Shown here: positions 12,041-24,171 of the stretch, piece after piece
How positions within the stretch are numbered: position 1 is the stretch's first letter
Layout of the letters: each line of letters starts with the position of its first letter
DNA from: Pratylenchus scribneri
Taxonomy: Eukaryota > Nematoda > Chromadorea > Rhabditida > Pratylenchidae
DNA: 64,000 nucleotides
Direction of reading: 5' to 3'
Assembly: GCA_030063045.1 (NCBI GenBank)
Contig: JAQSEB010000114.1
Span: 2,356,001-2,420,000 of the forward strand
The notes under the pieces: model-generated
Seen by the model: only the letters and a program-made list of their open reading frames with translations
The model's database searches: none
What the model was told of the DNA's origin: nothing
Position numbers and translations under genes: made by a program

Positions 12041-13222
12041 ATGACCGAGCCCGGGAACAGCAAAAGCCCTGAAGAAATCAACAACCAAATGCGGCCGCAT
12101 CCTTCTGAAACATTCCCAAACGTTGCTGCCCAGACTCTCAACATCACCAACTCAGGAGAAGACTTGTCATCATCAAAATTTCGGTCAGTTTTTTTTAACT
12201 CAAATTATGAACAAAATTATTTTATATTTTCAGACAACAGCGCTACTTGGTCTCCATTCTCGTCTTGGCTTCACTGATGCTCGCAACATGTCTTGTCCAA
12301 GCAATGGCCTCTTCCACCAGCCGCACTCTTCAAATCGTCACATTGCTCTGTTCGCTGTGCTTGGCTTTCTACATATACCAGGTTTGGAAATATCGCTTAT
12401 TTTTTATGAATGATTTTCTTCACTTTTTCAGTGGGTCTCCTACTTCTCCGATGGGCTGACACAACGCAAAAGGGCCTACTTCGACGTGCGAAATGTTTTG
12501 TTGACATACCAGCCGAACAAGTTTACGGACAAGGCAGCATTATTCCATGTAAGTAAAATTCGGACATAAAAAACATTCACTAATTTTGTTCCTTTTTCAG
12601 CCAGATCCACCAACTCCAAGTGTGTCAGCAGTTCCACCGACGGATGTCAACAACAGGAATGGGCAAAGCGGTGCGAAAATCAAGAACATGAATAGAGGAG
12701 AATTTGATGATTGGCGCAACCAGGTTAGAACTTATTTTCTTTTACAATTCGAGAATTAATTTACCTGTTATTTTGCAGCACTACACCAACGAATACACAC
12801 ATGCCCAGGAAATGGCGAGACAACAGAATCAGAACAGAGTACCATTGTACGCACCAACAACGGCGGATGGGCAGGACAAAATTCCACCAACTCCAAGTGT
12901 GTCAGCGGTTCCACCGACGGATGTCAACGGCAGGAATGGATTTGATGATTGGCGCAACCAGGTTAGCTAATTTTCTTTACTAATTCAATCAACAATTAAT
13001 TTACCAATTATTTTGCAGCACTACACCAACGAATACACAAATGCGGAGATGGCGAGACAACAGAACAGTGTGCCATTGGACGAACCAACAACGGCGGATG
13101 TGCAGGACAAAATTCAAAATGGCACGCAAGAAGCATTGTCAATAACCACAGAAGATGAGCCGAAAGAAGCAGCAAAAGAAGAGAACAAAGAGGAGCAGGT
13201 AGACGACGATCACAAAGAATAG
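12041..13222 (+). CDS. Membrane protein with tandemly duplicated C-terminal exons
   Basis: Six coding exons give a protein of about 290 residues. After a hydrophilic start (MTEPGNSKSPEEINNQ) come two adjacent hydrophobic helices (LVSILVLASLMLATCLVQ and IVTLLCSLCLAFYIYQ), so there is no cleavable signal peptide. The rest is hydrophilic and repetitive: the module PPTPSVSAVPPTDVN...FDDWRNQ-HYTNEYT...EMARQQN occurs twice, each interrupted by an intron at the same place. The protein ends in an acidic Lys/Glu tail (EENKEEQVDDDHKE). The duplicated DNA unit is about 238 bp and includes the intron. I do not recognise the family; it looks nematode-specific. A polyadenylation signal AATAAA lies at 13397-13402. 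Confidence 0.8.
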
Positions 13223-13396
13223 ATGAGCCTCATTTCTTCCATTCACATTCACATATTGTTGTTTTTGTTGTATTGTTTCTTCACCCACATTCATCAATAT
13301 ATGTATTTACCCATAATGTATTGTATAATTTGTCTTATACTATATTTCTATTTCATTCATTCATTGTTTCTCATATCATAAATTATTCTCATATTA

Positions 13397-13402
13397 AATA
13401 AA
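13397..13402 (+). terminator. Polyadenylation signal
   Basis: AATAAA lies 175 bp after the stop codon at 13220-13222, in the AT-rich 3' flank of the membrane-protein gene. Confidence 0.5.
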
Positions 13403-13682
13403 GCATAAATAATTGATTTGGTGTTTATTTAATTCAAAAATTTTAATAAAATTCTATATTCTAGTGTTACCAGTTTAGGTATTAACATATTTGGATTAAA
13501 ACTTGGTTTTGTCACAATTTTAAATTGGAAAAGTAAGCAATTGTTTCTCCCTAACTGCCCTCAGATATTCTTTGTCTTTTGGGCAAGAAATTGTCACGCC
13601 GTTTCCTCAGGTTTCCATCCCACGATCGAATTTCCATTCCATCTCGATTGATTTGAATCGCATTTGGGTAATTGGAATTTTT

Positions 13683-13775
13683 AATTTTATCCGGCAGAAT
13701 TGTAATTGTGATTGTAATTTGCTAACATCATTCCGGCAGGATTGTAATTGTGATTTTCTAACTTCATTCTGATTT
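13683..13775. repeat. Dispersed ATTGTAATTGTGATT-type repeat
   Basis: Two copies of a motif reading about ATTGTAATTGTGATT, separated by CATTCCGGCAGG. Related sequence recurs in either orientation at about 46760-46870, 51895-51995 and 54795-55420. The rest of 13223-14342 shows no gene. Confidence 0.55.
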
Positions 13776-14342
13776 GCAATTCTGTTTCATTCCAGAAAGT
13801 TTCCATCATATATTCTACAAATTTTTTGGTCATAACTTGAATTTTACGCTAATCCATTTGTTTTCAACATTATTCAATAGATCTCTTCCAATTCTTTAAT
13901 TTAAAACATCAAATTTATTGAAAATCAATCTCAAAAAGCACCAAATGAGTTTTTCACACTCACAATTGATTCCCCTTGAAGGCATATTCGACTTTTAATT
14001 ACAATACAGTATAAATGTTTCGCCCTCGATTTGATTCATCCAAGTGGAAATTTATTCAGGGCACGGATTATTTTCGTCAAATTTTATGGAAAAGAACGAA
14101 GAAATGATGGTGGGCAAAGGCAATAAACAATAAATCAATTTGCTGCCCTCCACTCTAAATATGAAATCAGAAATCATTTTTACTTCTTTGGGCTTATCAA
14201 AAAAATTGTCCTCAATTTTTACGTCTTTCGTCGTACATTGAGTAAAAAAACACAAAAAAAAATTATTCAATTTATTCAAATTTTATTCGCAGATTATTTG
14301 CTTGAAAAATTCTTCTAAAATAATATTTTAATTTGGCCATAA

Positions 14343-17300
14343 ATGTCCTCCGTTCAATCGGTAGAAAGCACAAAGGGGTTTTGTTGTAAAAAAGGATTTC
14401 CGTTTTCCCCTTATTAGTTAGCTCCAATTGTGCATAAACGTGAATGCCTTTTTAAAATCATCGTAATTGGCGACATTGCCACCGGAAAAACCAGTCTAAT
14501 TCAGCGATATGTGCGCGAAGCAATTCCGGCCAACTATAAACCCACATTAGGTGTGGATTTTGCCACGAAAATTGTCACATTTGACGACACGCTGATTCGG
14601 CTTCAATTCTGGGATATTTCTGGTGGGCATAATGTGAAATCATTTTATACATTTTATTTAAACAAATTTAATTGTGTTGGGATTTGTTGGCAGTTTAAAT
14701 TTGTGAAAGTAATCCTTCCTCTCTTCAAAAATGCCGCCAAAAATTAACGAATTATGGCCCTTCTCATTAAATGCGCATTTTTATCCGGGTCCAAATGTAA
14801 ATTATGCTGCTGCCTCGTCAATCCCCCTCCTCCTCCTCCTCCTCCTCCTCCCCTTTGAATATGGCCTTGGGCATAATTTCGGGATGTTTGAGGGATGGGA
14901 CTTGGACTGCCTCCATAACCACTTTCGTCATATCTACAGTAATATTTTTATGGGTAAATTTATTCGGATTGCGCACTTACATGCCGGCTGAATTTGTTTG
15001 AGTTTCAACACCCAAAATTGGCTGGCCAAAAATGCGTTTTGTTGATTTGTAAATGTACTAATAAAAGCAAATGGAAGAATGAAAATATGTTAAATTTGAG
15101 AGGGGGACCCACCGGATTATCATCCGCAGACCAATAAAGAGTTTGTTCCTCGATGGGTTGAATAGCAATTTGCTGTTAAAAAATGCCTAAAATTATCTTA
15201 AAAAGACCCATTCTCACATGCAATGACGGACTCGGTTGGCTACCGACTGTTCCAAGTACGGCCCGATACCAACTTTGATTATCGTCAATTGGACTGGCCG
15301 CACAATAACTGATCGAAGTTAATCCATCCGATGGACTGCTGGCGGCGCCAATATTCAATCTTGGCCGACTGTGATGGAGCAAAAAGGAGGAACTGAAGAA
15401 GGGGAATTGTTTATTAAGGATAATGGAAAAAAAAACTCATTATTAGCCCAAAAATGAATGATGCAATGAAATGACCCACCGCAATATTGTTATTGTTCCA
15501 CAAATCAATTGCAATGCGCAAGCAAATGCCGATGCCCCGGCAAAACAAATTGCGGCAATAAGAATGGTGTTTTGGCGACTGTTTATGCCAATTAGGAATC
15601 GGGCATTATAGAGAATTTGCTAAAAAATGGGATGGGATTGCATAAATGGTCCATTGCACCAACCAAATAATATGTATTTGTGATGGCCGAATTCAGAGTG
15701 AAAAATGCCAATGAGGAGAGGATTAGTTGAAGCAAAGTGGACGGCACCAGGAATTGGGGATGGGCACAACAAATCAACTATTTTGAGAGGAGAATACAAT
15801 TAAAAATTGTTTTTGGAGGGATGAACCTGAATGATAAAAACGACAAGGCCAAGAAGGCCATTTCCCAGACGATAGAATTGACTTTGCTCCAAAACTGTCT
15901 CCGACCAAAACCATTTGTCCAGCTCAAAGAAAACTTCACTGCCCACCAAAATGATGGCGTAGAAAAGTGCGCTGAATGCGCAGCAACAATGAAGGCCTAA
16001 ATTGGTTTTGCGTGAAAATATATTAATTGCCACCTAAATGGACCCTTACCCATTGAATTTTTGCCCCTTCGTTCAATATTGCCTCTAGCCCTAATCGCAT
16101 TGCCATAAATGATTGTCCCACAAAAGGCGGTGACAGATTCGGCGGAGAGCACAAAGAATTGGGTGCCATGCAACACAATTTGGCCAATTCGACTTCGACG
16201 ATCAAAAACCGCCTCATTTGTGTAGTCGGGATGGGTGGCGGATTGGAAGACCAGCCAAATGCTTAACAAGGCCTTTTCCACACAAAATGCCAGGGAAATG
16301 GCATTCAACACGAATTTAATCACGGTGGAATTGCTAAAGAAAAAAGTGGCTAAAATTGATGCCATTTTTGGGGGAAAGACCGGCGATTGGAGGAATGGAA
16401 AAGGCCGGCCGAAAACACAATAATGGCCAACCAGAGAAGATCGCCACCAATATAGTCGCCATTCCAGGGCAAATTAGAAAGGCCCAAAACGAGTAAACAA
16501 AGGAGGCAAATCGACCAAAATGAATGCAAAAGGGCGAGAAATCTGCATGACAAGGAATAATATTAAATGGGCTTTTCCCAAAATATTACGCAATTTCTAC
16601 ACCTGTTTTACCTGTTTTGCATTCGCAATTCCACTATTTCCTCCTCCCTTTTTGCGATGCATTCTCGAAGACATGAAGCCGCCAAAATGGCAGTGCACGC
16701 CGAGAGCAGGGCCAAAAGGGATAGAAGGGCCTATTGAATGGAATATGGGGGATAATGAATGGGAATTTGATTGGATGAACCAGCAAAATTCCATGCACAA
16801 TCACAATTGCATATTGGGGCGTGGAGATGGAGGCAAATGCGGATTCTGTGCCGAAAATAAGAGGATTCGTGGGGAATTTTAGGGGACTTGATGAAATTAC
16901 GTGTTGCACTCAACGCCACTCGATATGAGCTAATGTCCTGCTTATAAAATGGAAAGGCATTGTTGTCCACGGATTTAATGCACCAAATGGCCGAAATTGT
17001 GGAAAGTCCAATGCTAACCTAAATGAATTTTGGATGGTGTCATATTTCAATTGAAATAATTGAGAATTCGATATATTAATTTCTTGAGCAAATAGCTCAA
17101 CGAGGCATTAGCCAATATACAAAATAAATATTTGTCCTCTAAAAAGGGGGCTTATTTTACAAAATATTTTAATTTTCCACAAAATTACAAAAGCCACTTT
17201 TTAGAGGATATTTAGGGCTTTCAATTGGCATATCGCCTCCCCGAAATAGTTTCATCCTTATCTAGTTAATCCTAAATGACCATCCAAGTACTCATTTGTC

Positions 17301-20300
17301 CTGATGTTCCGAATTTAGAATATAATTAGATGGGAGGAAATTTAAATGAATGAAAGAGAAAATGCCCAATAAAATCAGCCATCACGTTCAAATGCACCTT
17401 GAGATTCAATGAACTGTGCAATTTATTATAGACAGCGTAAATGTCGGTGATGGCACTGACAATGGCCAACCATGCGCTCATTTGGTCGAGAATAATGCGA
17501 AAATAATCCTGCCTTAGGGCCAATTGAGTGTGTTGGAATTCAACGAAAAATGCCAATCCAAGGGAGGCAATCCCAGTCAACTTTAAAAGGGGTTTGGGGT
17601 TGATTGCCTGAATTCAATTAAAACCAATTTGGCCAAGGCAGCACCCATCAAAAGAGTTCGGCCAAATTTGGCCCGGATTTGGTCCTCCCTTTGGGCCGGA
17701 TACCAAGGCCTTTCGACCACAACAAGTCGATCCAAAAGGGCCAAAGCGAGGAGGGCAACCAGTAAAGTGAGCAGGCAAAGGGCGGACATAGCACTCGAAA
17801 TAACCTTTTTTGGATGGAATGAATCAATTGAGAGGACTTTTATTTACAATTTTGGGTATAAAATCAGCACTGGTTCGGACCACCCCATAGGCACCAGTGA
17901 ATTGGCCACCTTGATGCTCAAAACGGACCAATTGATGGTGCAAATCGACCAACTAATTGGGGGAATTAAATGGTAGGAATATTGGGCGAAATTGCCTTGA
18001 ATGTGGTGAATCCATAGAAAATGGCGGAGCCAAGAGCAAAAATGATTGAAAGAATGTAAAGGCATTTGATCACAATGCTCCCATGGGAACGGCCAACACA
18101 ATAAAAGCCAACTGGAAAAAGCGTAAAAAAAATTGGGCAATCCATGCCAAAAAATGTTTGGGGTATCCAAAAATGGCACAAAGATGAATTTAGGGTAAAT
18201 CTAATTTCCCCGTTTTTTATTTGCCTGTTCCCGTGATTGTATGCAAAAGGGAGATGGCCAATCTGAGGTCAATTTGCCGATAATTGTCGATGCCAATCCG
18301 AGGCTGGAATTGGGTGCCGGCAAGGCCCAAACCAATTGCCCCCAAAATTGTCAAAATTATATTGCATGATTGCAATTGGCAACAAATTGTTTCGCCCCTT
18401 CCTTCGGGCGCTTCTTCCCTATGGCCAATTATTGGTTGCCAAGTGCTGCCCATTTCCCTGCTGGCCTCATTCCTACCATTATTTGAATTTTCCCTTTTTC
18501 TTGATGGGTCATTTTCTCGCATTTTTGCCGGATTTTTTCCTCACGGATGGAACTCATCCATGCAAATTAAGCAAATCTAAAAGAAAGAGAAAATTGAATG
18601 GAATGAATGCGCAACAAAAACAATTATTTGGGAATGAGGGAGAAATTGATGCGCCAATGGGGGAATTCATTCATATTCATTCATTCTTTCAAGCAGTCAA
18701 AAAGCATCCATCCAAGAAAGGGGGAATTCCCATTCAATGGATAAATCGCAACCCTACTTTTAATGAATGAATGAACAATGAAAATTCACATCATTTTATG
18801 TAAGTGAATTCAAGGAAGGAATATCCTTTCCAAGGGAGAATTATTTTGTTAAAAATATTATTTTTCACTCTTGAATGGAAGACAAAATTGAAGTGAATTT
18901 TAAGGAGGAGTGGGGTGAAGGGGTGAATCAAAATGAATTTGACCTTGATGTGCGCGAAGGGCATTTGGGATTTTTGAAAGCATTTTTGAGGACTTTTTGG
19001 GCACAAATTCCCCTCAATGCCCAGTCAATTGTTTCCTCTCAATCAAATAATAATTTTGTTCATTGTATTTTACCCCCTTTTTGCATATTTGTTTGCCTTC
19101 CCCCACCCCCAATGGCTTATTACCCTCTCATTTTTTCTGTCCAGTTTGCCAATTCCCCCATCGGCGGATTTGTTCAACCGTTGGGTCGATTGAAGGGAAT
19201 ATAACCAGTTTTGGTTGGATGTGAAGGGGAAAATGAGCCGATTTAGGAGGGCAAAAGCAATGGACAAAACAATTGTTGGCACCAACAAAAAGTGGAAATG
19301 GGATGGGGGGAGGGGCAAAGGGGAAAAGCCATATTGTTGTGAAGAGAGGATGGAATGAATTTGACGGGAATATTGGAATTGTTTGTGGGCGCAAAAAGTA
19401 AGCAAAGGGAAAGAAGCATTGCGCATCATCCTTCCCTTAAATTGTCGTCACTTTCCCCTCATTCAAGTGGCTCCAATTTGCGCGCAACGGAACACTCGGA
19501 GATGGGCAAAAAATTGAGGGTTGGGGAGGGGAATTTTGGCGAGAATAATACAAATTTAGCAATATATTTTTGGGATTGATTATGGCCAAAATTTGCCATA
19601 GATGATCGAAGAATATTATTTTGTATTGCATTGAGTCAATCGACGGGAAAGTTAATGCACTGCATAATTCCATTCATTCATTCATTTTGGTGGATATTTG
19701 TTGGCCTAAAAGACCTCTACCCTCAATTCCTGTTTGTCAGTCCATTTCTTCCTTTCATTTCTTCCATTTAGGACCAATTTCCACCCAAATTTGACTGTAA
19801 AAATACAGTGCAAAAGGTGAAAGGGAAAGAGGCCAAGGAAATGGATGGATTTGGGGGTGGGGATGGATTATTTGCAAATAATCCAAAAATGAATGATTTT
19901 GTGTAGAATGAAAAGGGAAAAGCAAATGCGCAATAGAAGGGAGGTTATTATTTTGGAAATGGGCCAACAATTTTGAGGGAAAATGGAAGGCCAATTCCCA
20001 GATAAAATTCGCCATCATTTTTTCTGGCCATTCATTGGGCCAAAATGACTTGAAATTGGGCCAAAGGGTTGGGCAACAAAATTGGGGGAATGGAAACAAC
20101 AAAAGCAGAACAAAAAAAAGGAGGAGTGGGAATGAATGAATGGAGGGGAAAAGTGGGGGGACAAGGAGGGCAAGGAATGGGCCGGAATGGGGCTGCGCGG
20201 ATTATGTTTCACATGGAGGAGATGGGCGCCGAAGCCATCAAACGTGAACTTCTGGCTGGGCCAAAAACTATGATGATGGGAAATATAGGGGAAAAGAATA

Positions 20301-21019
20301 TTGTGTAAATTTTGGGAAGAAATTATTTAAAATAAAATTGCCGATTCAAATTTAAACTAATTTTCAGGCCAGGAACGTTTTGCGAACATGACTCGGGTTT
20401 ATTATCGAGATTCACATGGCGCAATAATTGTATTGTTTTTTTTTCAATTCAATTTCATTTATAAATCCCCACAATTTTCGGTCTATGATTGCAAAAGGAA
20501 CGAAACATTGACTGGAGTGAGTTTTTCTATCAAAAATTGAACGGCTAATTCCCTCCAAAAAAGGCATTCAGATGGAAAAAGGACTTGGATTCAAAGTTGA
20601 TTTTGGACAATGGCCAACCGATTCCGGCAATTTTGGTGGCCAATAAATGCGATTTGGAGAATACATTGAGCGAACAGCAATTGCCAGAATATGCTCGGCA
20701 AGGCGGATTCAATGCTGGGTTAGAGATTGCAATTTTTGGCATAATTTTATGAAAATAAATAATTTTAGATTCAAATTGAGTGCAAGAACTGGTGAAGGAG
20801 TGGATACGGCATTGGATTTCCTTTTACGGTTTAATTCTTTTTGCCATTTTCCAATTGTCTTTTTTTTATAGAAGTGTGGTCAATGCCGAAAGAGATGGAC
20901 TCTACATGATGCCATTATTGTAACGTGATCAACAAATCCGTCAATTGGGCAACACCGAAGAATCGCCATCCAAGAAAAAAAGGGGCAAAAAAATTGGAAG
21001 AAATTATTGTTGCTCATAA
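14343..21019 (+). CDS. RAB32: Rab32/38-family small GTPase, with an in-frame stop near the C-terminus
   Basis: Exon 1 encodes MSSVQS (ATG 14343) and exon 2 the P-loop (VIGDIATGKTS) and switch I (ANYKPTLGVDF) up to WDISG. After a 5.7-kb intron the next exon gives QERFANMTRVYYRDSHGA, then YDCKRNETL, KKDLDSK, the base-binding ANKCDLEN and LSARTGEG. Rab32/38 GTPases act on lysosome-related organelles (gut granules in C. elegans). Two oddities: the acceptor before VYDC reads TTTTCG instead of TTTTCAG, and a TAA at 20931-20933 interrupts the frame. Beyond it the same frame runs on for 28 codons through a Lys-rich stretch to NYCCS-stop (21017-21019), a typical prenylated Rab tail. So the true end is either 20933 (no cysteines) or 21019 by splicing, readthrough or correction of a mutation. 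A multi-pass membrane protein gene lies inside the large intron on the other strand. Confidence 0.83.
14744..18522 (-). CDS. Multi-pass membrane protein nested in the Rab intron
   Basis: A minus-strand gene of many short exons runs from ATG 18522 (MRENDPSRKREN) to TAA 14744-14746. The N-terminus is hydrophilic, followed by about twelve hydrophobic helices spread over the exons, for example ILTILGAIGLGLAG, CLYILSIIFALGSAIFYGF, LLTLLVALLALALL and NGLLGLVVFIIQ. The cytoplasmic-looking tail is rich in Ser, Pro, Gln and Gly and includes a poly-glycine run before LTRQQHNLHLDPDKNAHLM. Introns 18112-18224 and 17953-17995 must use GC-AG ends to keep the frame. I do not recognise the family; the middle exons (16.4-17.0 kb) are the least certain. 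It could be a transporter-like or nematode-specific protein. Confidence 0.55.
18523..20372. other. Intron sequence of the Rab gene without a recognised gene
   Basis: This part of the large Rab intron lies upstream of the nested gene. It has many overlapping Phe/Pro-rich open frames on both strands, typical of T-rich non-coding DNA, and no convincing splice pattern. It may hold the promoter of the nested gene. Confidence 0.45.
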
Positions 21020-21608
21020 ATAAATCCATTGGCGGATCATTTTTGTCATTTTTATTTAACAAATTCTTTGGGTTCTTGCATCGAAATCTCCTAATTTTAT
21101 GTTTTTTTTATGAAAAATAGAAAAGCATAGCCTCATTTGTTTATTTTATATTTAATTTGTCGATAAAAGACCACAATAAAAGCCTAAAATTTTGTTAAAT
21201 GCAAAATTTCCGATACCGTAGTGCTTTTCCATGTACGTAACATTTTTTAAGTTTACTTGCAAGATTTTATATAAATTTATTGAAGCGAATTTCTTTTTAT
21301 GGTTGCTTAATTTCTTTATATCACTCGTTCGTTATGCTCTCTGCGCAATGAAATGAATATGAATTGAATTGAATGCTTGAGGAAGAATTTAGTTTGGCCA
21401 TCCAATTTTTGTTTTATTTTTGGTTTGTTTGATTGGATATGGATTTTAGCCCTGATCCTTAACACAAAATGAAATACTGGATCTGCAAATTTATTTTTAT
21501 CGACTTTCTTCCGATTAGAGTCGAGAATATAGTTTATATATTTCATTCCATAAAATCAATACAATCAGCAGTTAATGTTTGAAGCCGAATTTAATTGTTT
21601 TTCTAATT

Positions 21609-21694
21609 AAAGACTAATTAAAAGTGCCTTAAATTTAAAGACTAATTAAAAGTGCCTTAAATTTAAGGACTAATTAAAAGTGCCTTAAATTTGA
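21609..21694. repeat. 28-bp tandem repeat, three copies
   Basis: AAGACTAATTAAAAGTGCCT plus TAAATTTA repeats three times with one substitution in the last copy. It ends about 15 bp before the ATG of the next gene, so it lies in that gene's 5' UTR or core promoter. Confidence 0.85.
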
Positions 21695-21703
21695 TATTAA
21701 ATT

Positions 21704-22994
21704 ATGTCTGATAACACCATGCTTTCACCCGCTGGTGGTCGACGTGCCTCACTTCGTCAACAGCAAAAAAATGCGGAAGAAGTGAATGGTTTGGATTTGA
21801 CTGAAGATATGCAACAACAAGAAGAAGAAGCCGAAGATCAACCGACTCCCACTGGTGGCAAGAAGAATCAAGCGAAGGAAGAGCGGGTTTTTTTTACTGA
21901 AATTACATAAAAACTTAATTTATTAATTTAGGCAATGGAACAATTCCAATTGGCCGAAATGGTTCGAGACAATTATGCAGTGTTGGTTGGCGAGGATCGA
22001 GAGCAGAAAGAGAAGGTTTGGCAGAATATTTTCGATGAGTGCAAGAAAGGACTGAACCATAAATGGACACAGGTAAATTTTCAAAAAGTTTTTACCGAAA
22101 TTGAAAAAAATAATTTTTAGGGAAAGGATTGTGGATATTTGCGCAAATCATATTGGCCAAATATGAAGTGTAAAGCTCTGGTTTGTTCGACCATCAAACA
22201 TTTCTATGCAATTTCCCAATCATTTTAGGCCAATCATGGGAAGTCAAATGCAACTGAATTGCAGGAATTTGTTTATTCCTTCATCAGTCAAGCATCGATG
22301 GAAAATGTGGATGTCGTCGAAGAAAGTCCAGAGAAGAACAAAACTGCATCGGCCACTCGAAATGCCAAAAAGCCAGCCCAAGTGATGGCCACCAACCAGC
22401 AGAATTCAACGCCGGTCAACACAATGTCAGTGGGAGCATTGGTTGGGAGTGGACGAGGTTTGGATTTGATATCTTCTTAGGATGCATAATTTCCATCTTT
22501 TCACAGTTCCATCACGCCGTAGCAAACGAATTTCGGATCCTCGCCAACATCTCTCGGATGAGCAATTCAGTCCACTGAACTTCACTCCGCCGCCCGGCAG
22601 TCGTCAAAGTTCGCAATTGTCGTCGATCAACACCAATGGTGGGACGGATGAGTCAATCGCCCGTCAAAATGGTGGTGGAACAAAGCGCAGGGCATCCCAG
22701 GAGCTGGCCGATTTGAACACAAATTCCTCAACTTCCAATGGAGAACAAGATGATGGGATTGCTATGGACACGACCGGAGGATCAACATCGGAAATGAGCG
22801 ACCTGGAGAAGGAATTGCTGCAGGCAAGGATGGAACTTTGTGAGGTAAAATTGAGGGGAAATTGGACAATTTGAATGTGAATTTTGTAGGCCAAGGCCCG
22901 TGTGTGTGAAGCGGAGGCGAATATTCAGCGTTTGGAGAAGGCCACTTGGGAGGAAATGCTGAAGAAGGGCAAAAAGGCGAAGATGGGCCAATAA
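21704..22994 (+). CDS. Nuclear protein with a Myb/SANT-like (zeste-type) domain
   Basis: Six exons give about 370 residues. The N-terminus is Gln/Glu-rich. Residues of about 65-140 form a helical domain: QLAEMVRDNYAVLVG, then EKVWQNIFDECKKGL and DCGYLRKSYWPNMKCKALAN, with the spaced Trp/Tyr residues and the final WPNMK-type helix typical of the Myb/SANT-like DNA-binding domain found in zeste/Adf-1-type factors. The middle is Ser/Thr/Asn-rich with basic patches (PSRRSKRISD, GTKRRASQ). The C-terminus is a short coiled coil (DLEKELLQARMELCEAKARV) ending KKGKKAKMGQ. This suggests a DNA-binding transcriptional regulator that multimerises through its C-terminus. The exact family is inferred from pattern only. 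Three copies of a 28-bp repeat sit just before the start. Confidence 0.75.
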
Positions 22995-23397
22995 GGAACA
23001 AAGAAGAGAATGGACGAATTTGACGGACAAAAGAGGAATTTGTTGAAAAGAAAACGAAAACACCAAACCAAACACCTCTCTCACCCCATCCGATTATATT
23101 ATTTTATTTTTGACAAAATTGGGCATCCATCAATCCTTCAATTATTCGGTTATTTTATTATAAATTATTTTGATATTTGATTGACTTCCATCAATCAATT
23201 CATCCAACAATCCATCATATATTTTTGACCATCCACCAACCAACCAATCCTATATTTATTTTTGTTTTGTTTTAATTTCAAGCGCATTCCGAATTTCCAT
23301 TCCTCTCTCTTTGATTTTATTTATTTCGATAAAATGCAAAAAATGATCAAAAAAATGATTGACAATTTTTGGGGATTAATTTAATCCAAATTCACAT

Positions 23398-23757
23398 TCA
23401 TGGTTTATACAAAATGGATTGGGGCCCATTTGGTGGGGTGACGACGGGCGCACCGGGTTGTGGTGGTGGTTGCATTGGAATTTGAGGACCTTAAAATGAA
23501 GAATGGCAAAAATAATTTCGGGAAAAGAAAAATTCACCAGAATTGGGCAGAATTTGGGGTTGATTTGGTTGTTGTTGACCCACGGATTGTTGTTGACCAA
23601 CTGGAGGAGGCTGTTGTGGTTGCTGAGGAGGCACATTCAAATTTGTTGGAGGCGTAAAATCGCCAACCAAATGGATGGTGTCGTCCCCACCGGCGGATGA
23701 AGGGCAAACAATGACGGCAAAGAGCAGGCAACAAAACGTTGAAAACATTTTGAACAA
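23398..23757 (-). CDS. Small secreted Pro/Gln-rich protein
   Basis: Two exons give about 105 residues from ATG 23757 (or the in-frame Met three codons later) to TGA 23398-23400. A clear signal peptide (FSTFCCLLFAVIVCPSSAGG) is followed by a low-complexity mature part rich in Pro and Gln, with QQPQQPPPVGQQQSVGQQQ and QPPPQPGAPVVTPPNG, ending ILYKP. It has no cysteines after the signal peptide. It could be a cuticle, surface-coat or gland secretion; in a plant-parasitic nematode an effector role would be conceivable, but nothing in the sequence shows it. Confidence 0.65.
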
Positions 23758-23906
23758 ATTTTAGGAAGGAAATTTAGGAAAGGTGTTCGTTTACGGACTG
23801 AGAGTCCACCTATTTTTGCGGTCCACTTTTATTGCCTTCAAATCCCCCAAAAGTGGATGCCACCAAATTGGATGTTTTTGTTTTTCAATTCGCGCATCAA
23901 ATTCTT

Positions 23907-23952
23907 CCCCCCCCCCCCCCCCCCCCCCCACCTATCCCCCCCCCCCCCCCCC
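23907..23952 (+). repeat. Poly-C tracts
   Basis: Two long cytosine runs (about 23907-23929 and 23936-23952) are separated by ACCTAT. The complementary strand is a potential G-quadruplex. Long homopolymers like this are also prone to length errors in assemblies. Confidence 0.85.
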
Positions 23953-24171
23953 TCATTTGGAGATTAAAGCACCGGCGGATTTAGCCGCGCTTCGTTCTTT
24001 GATATCCGAAATAGTGAATTAAATGGAGGAATGATGCATGATTTCATTATAATTTGACCAATGATCGATGAGGAAAATATATTTATTAGCAAAATCAACA
24101 ATAAGAATAAATTCGTTTGGTTTTGTGCTGATTTGTTGTCAAAAATGAATGTAAAAAAATGGCTAATTTAA

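Noticed and set aside
23907..23952. Poly-C tracts as telomere-like sequence
   Set aside because: Nematode telomeres are TTAGGC repeats; these are plain C runs with one interruption.
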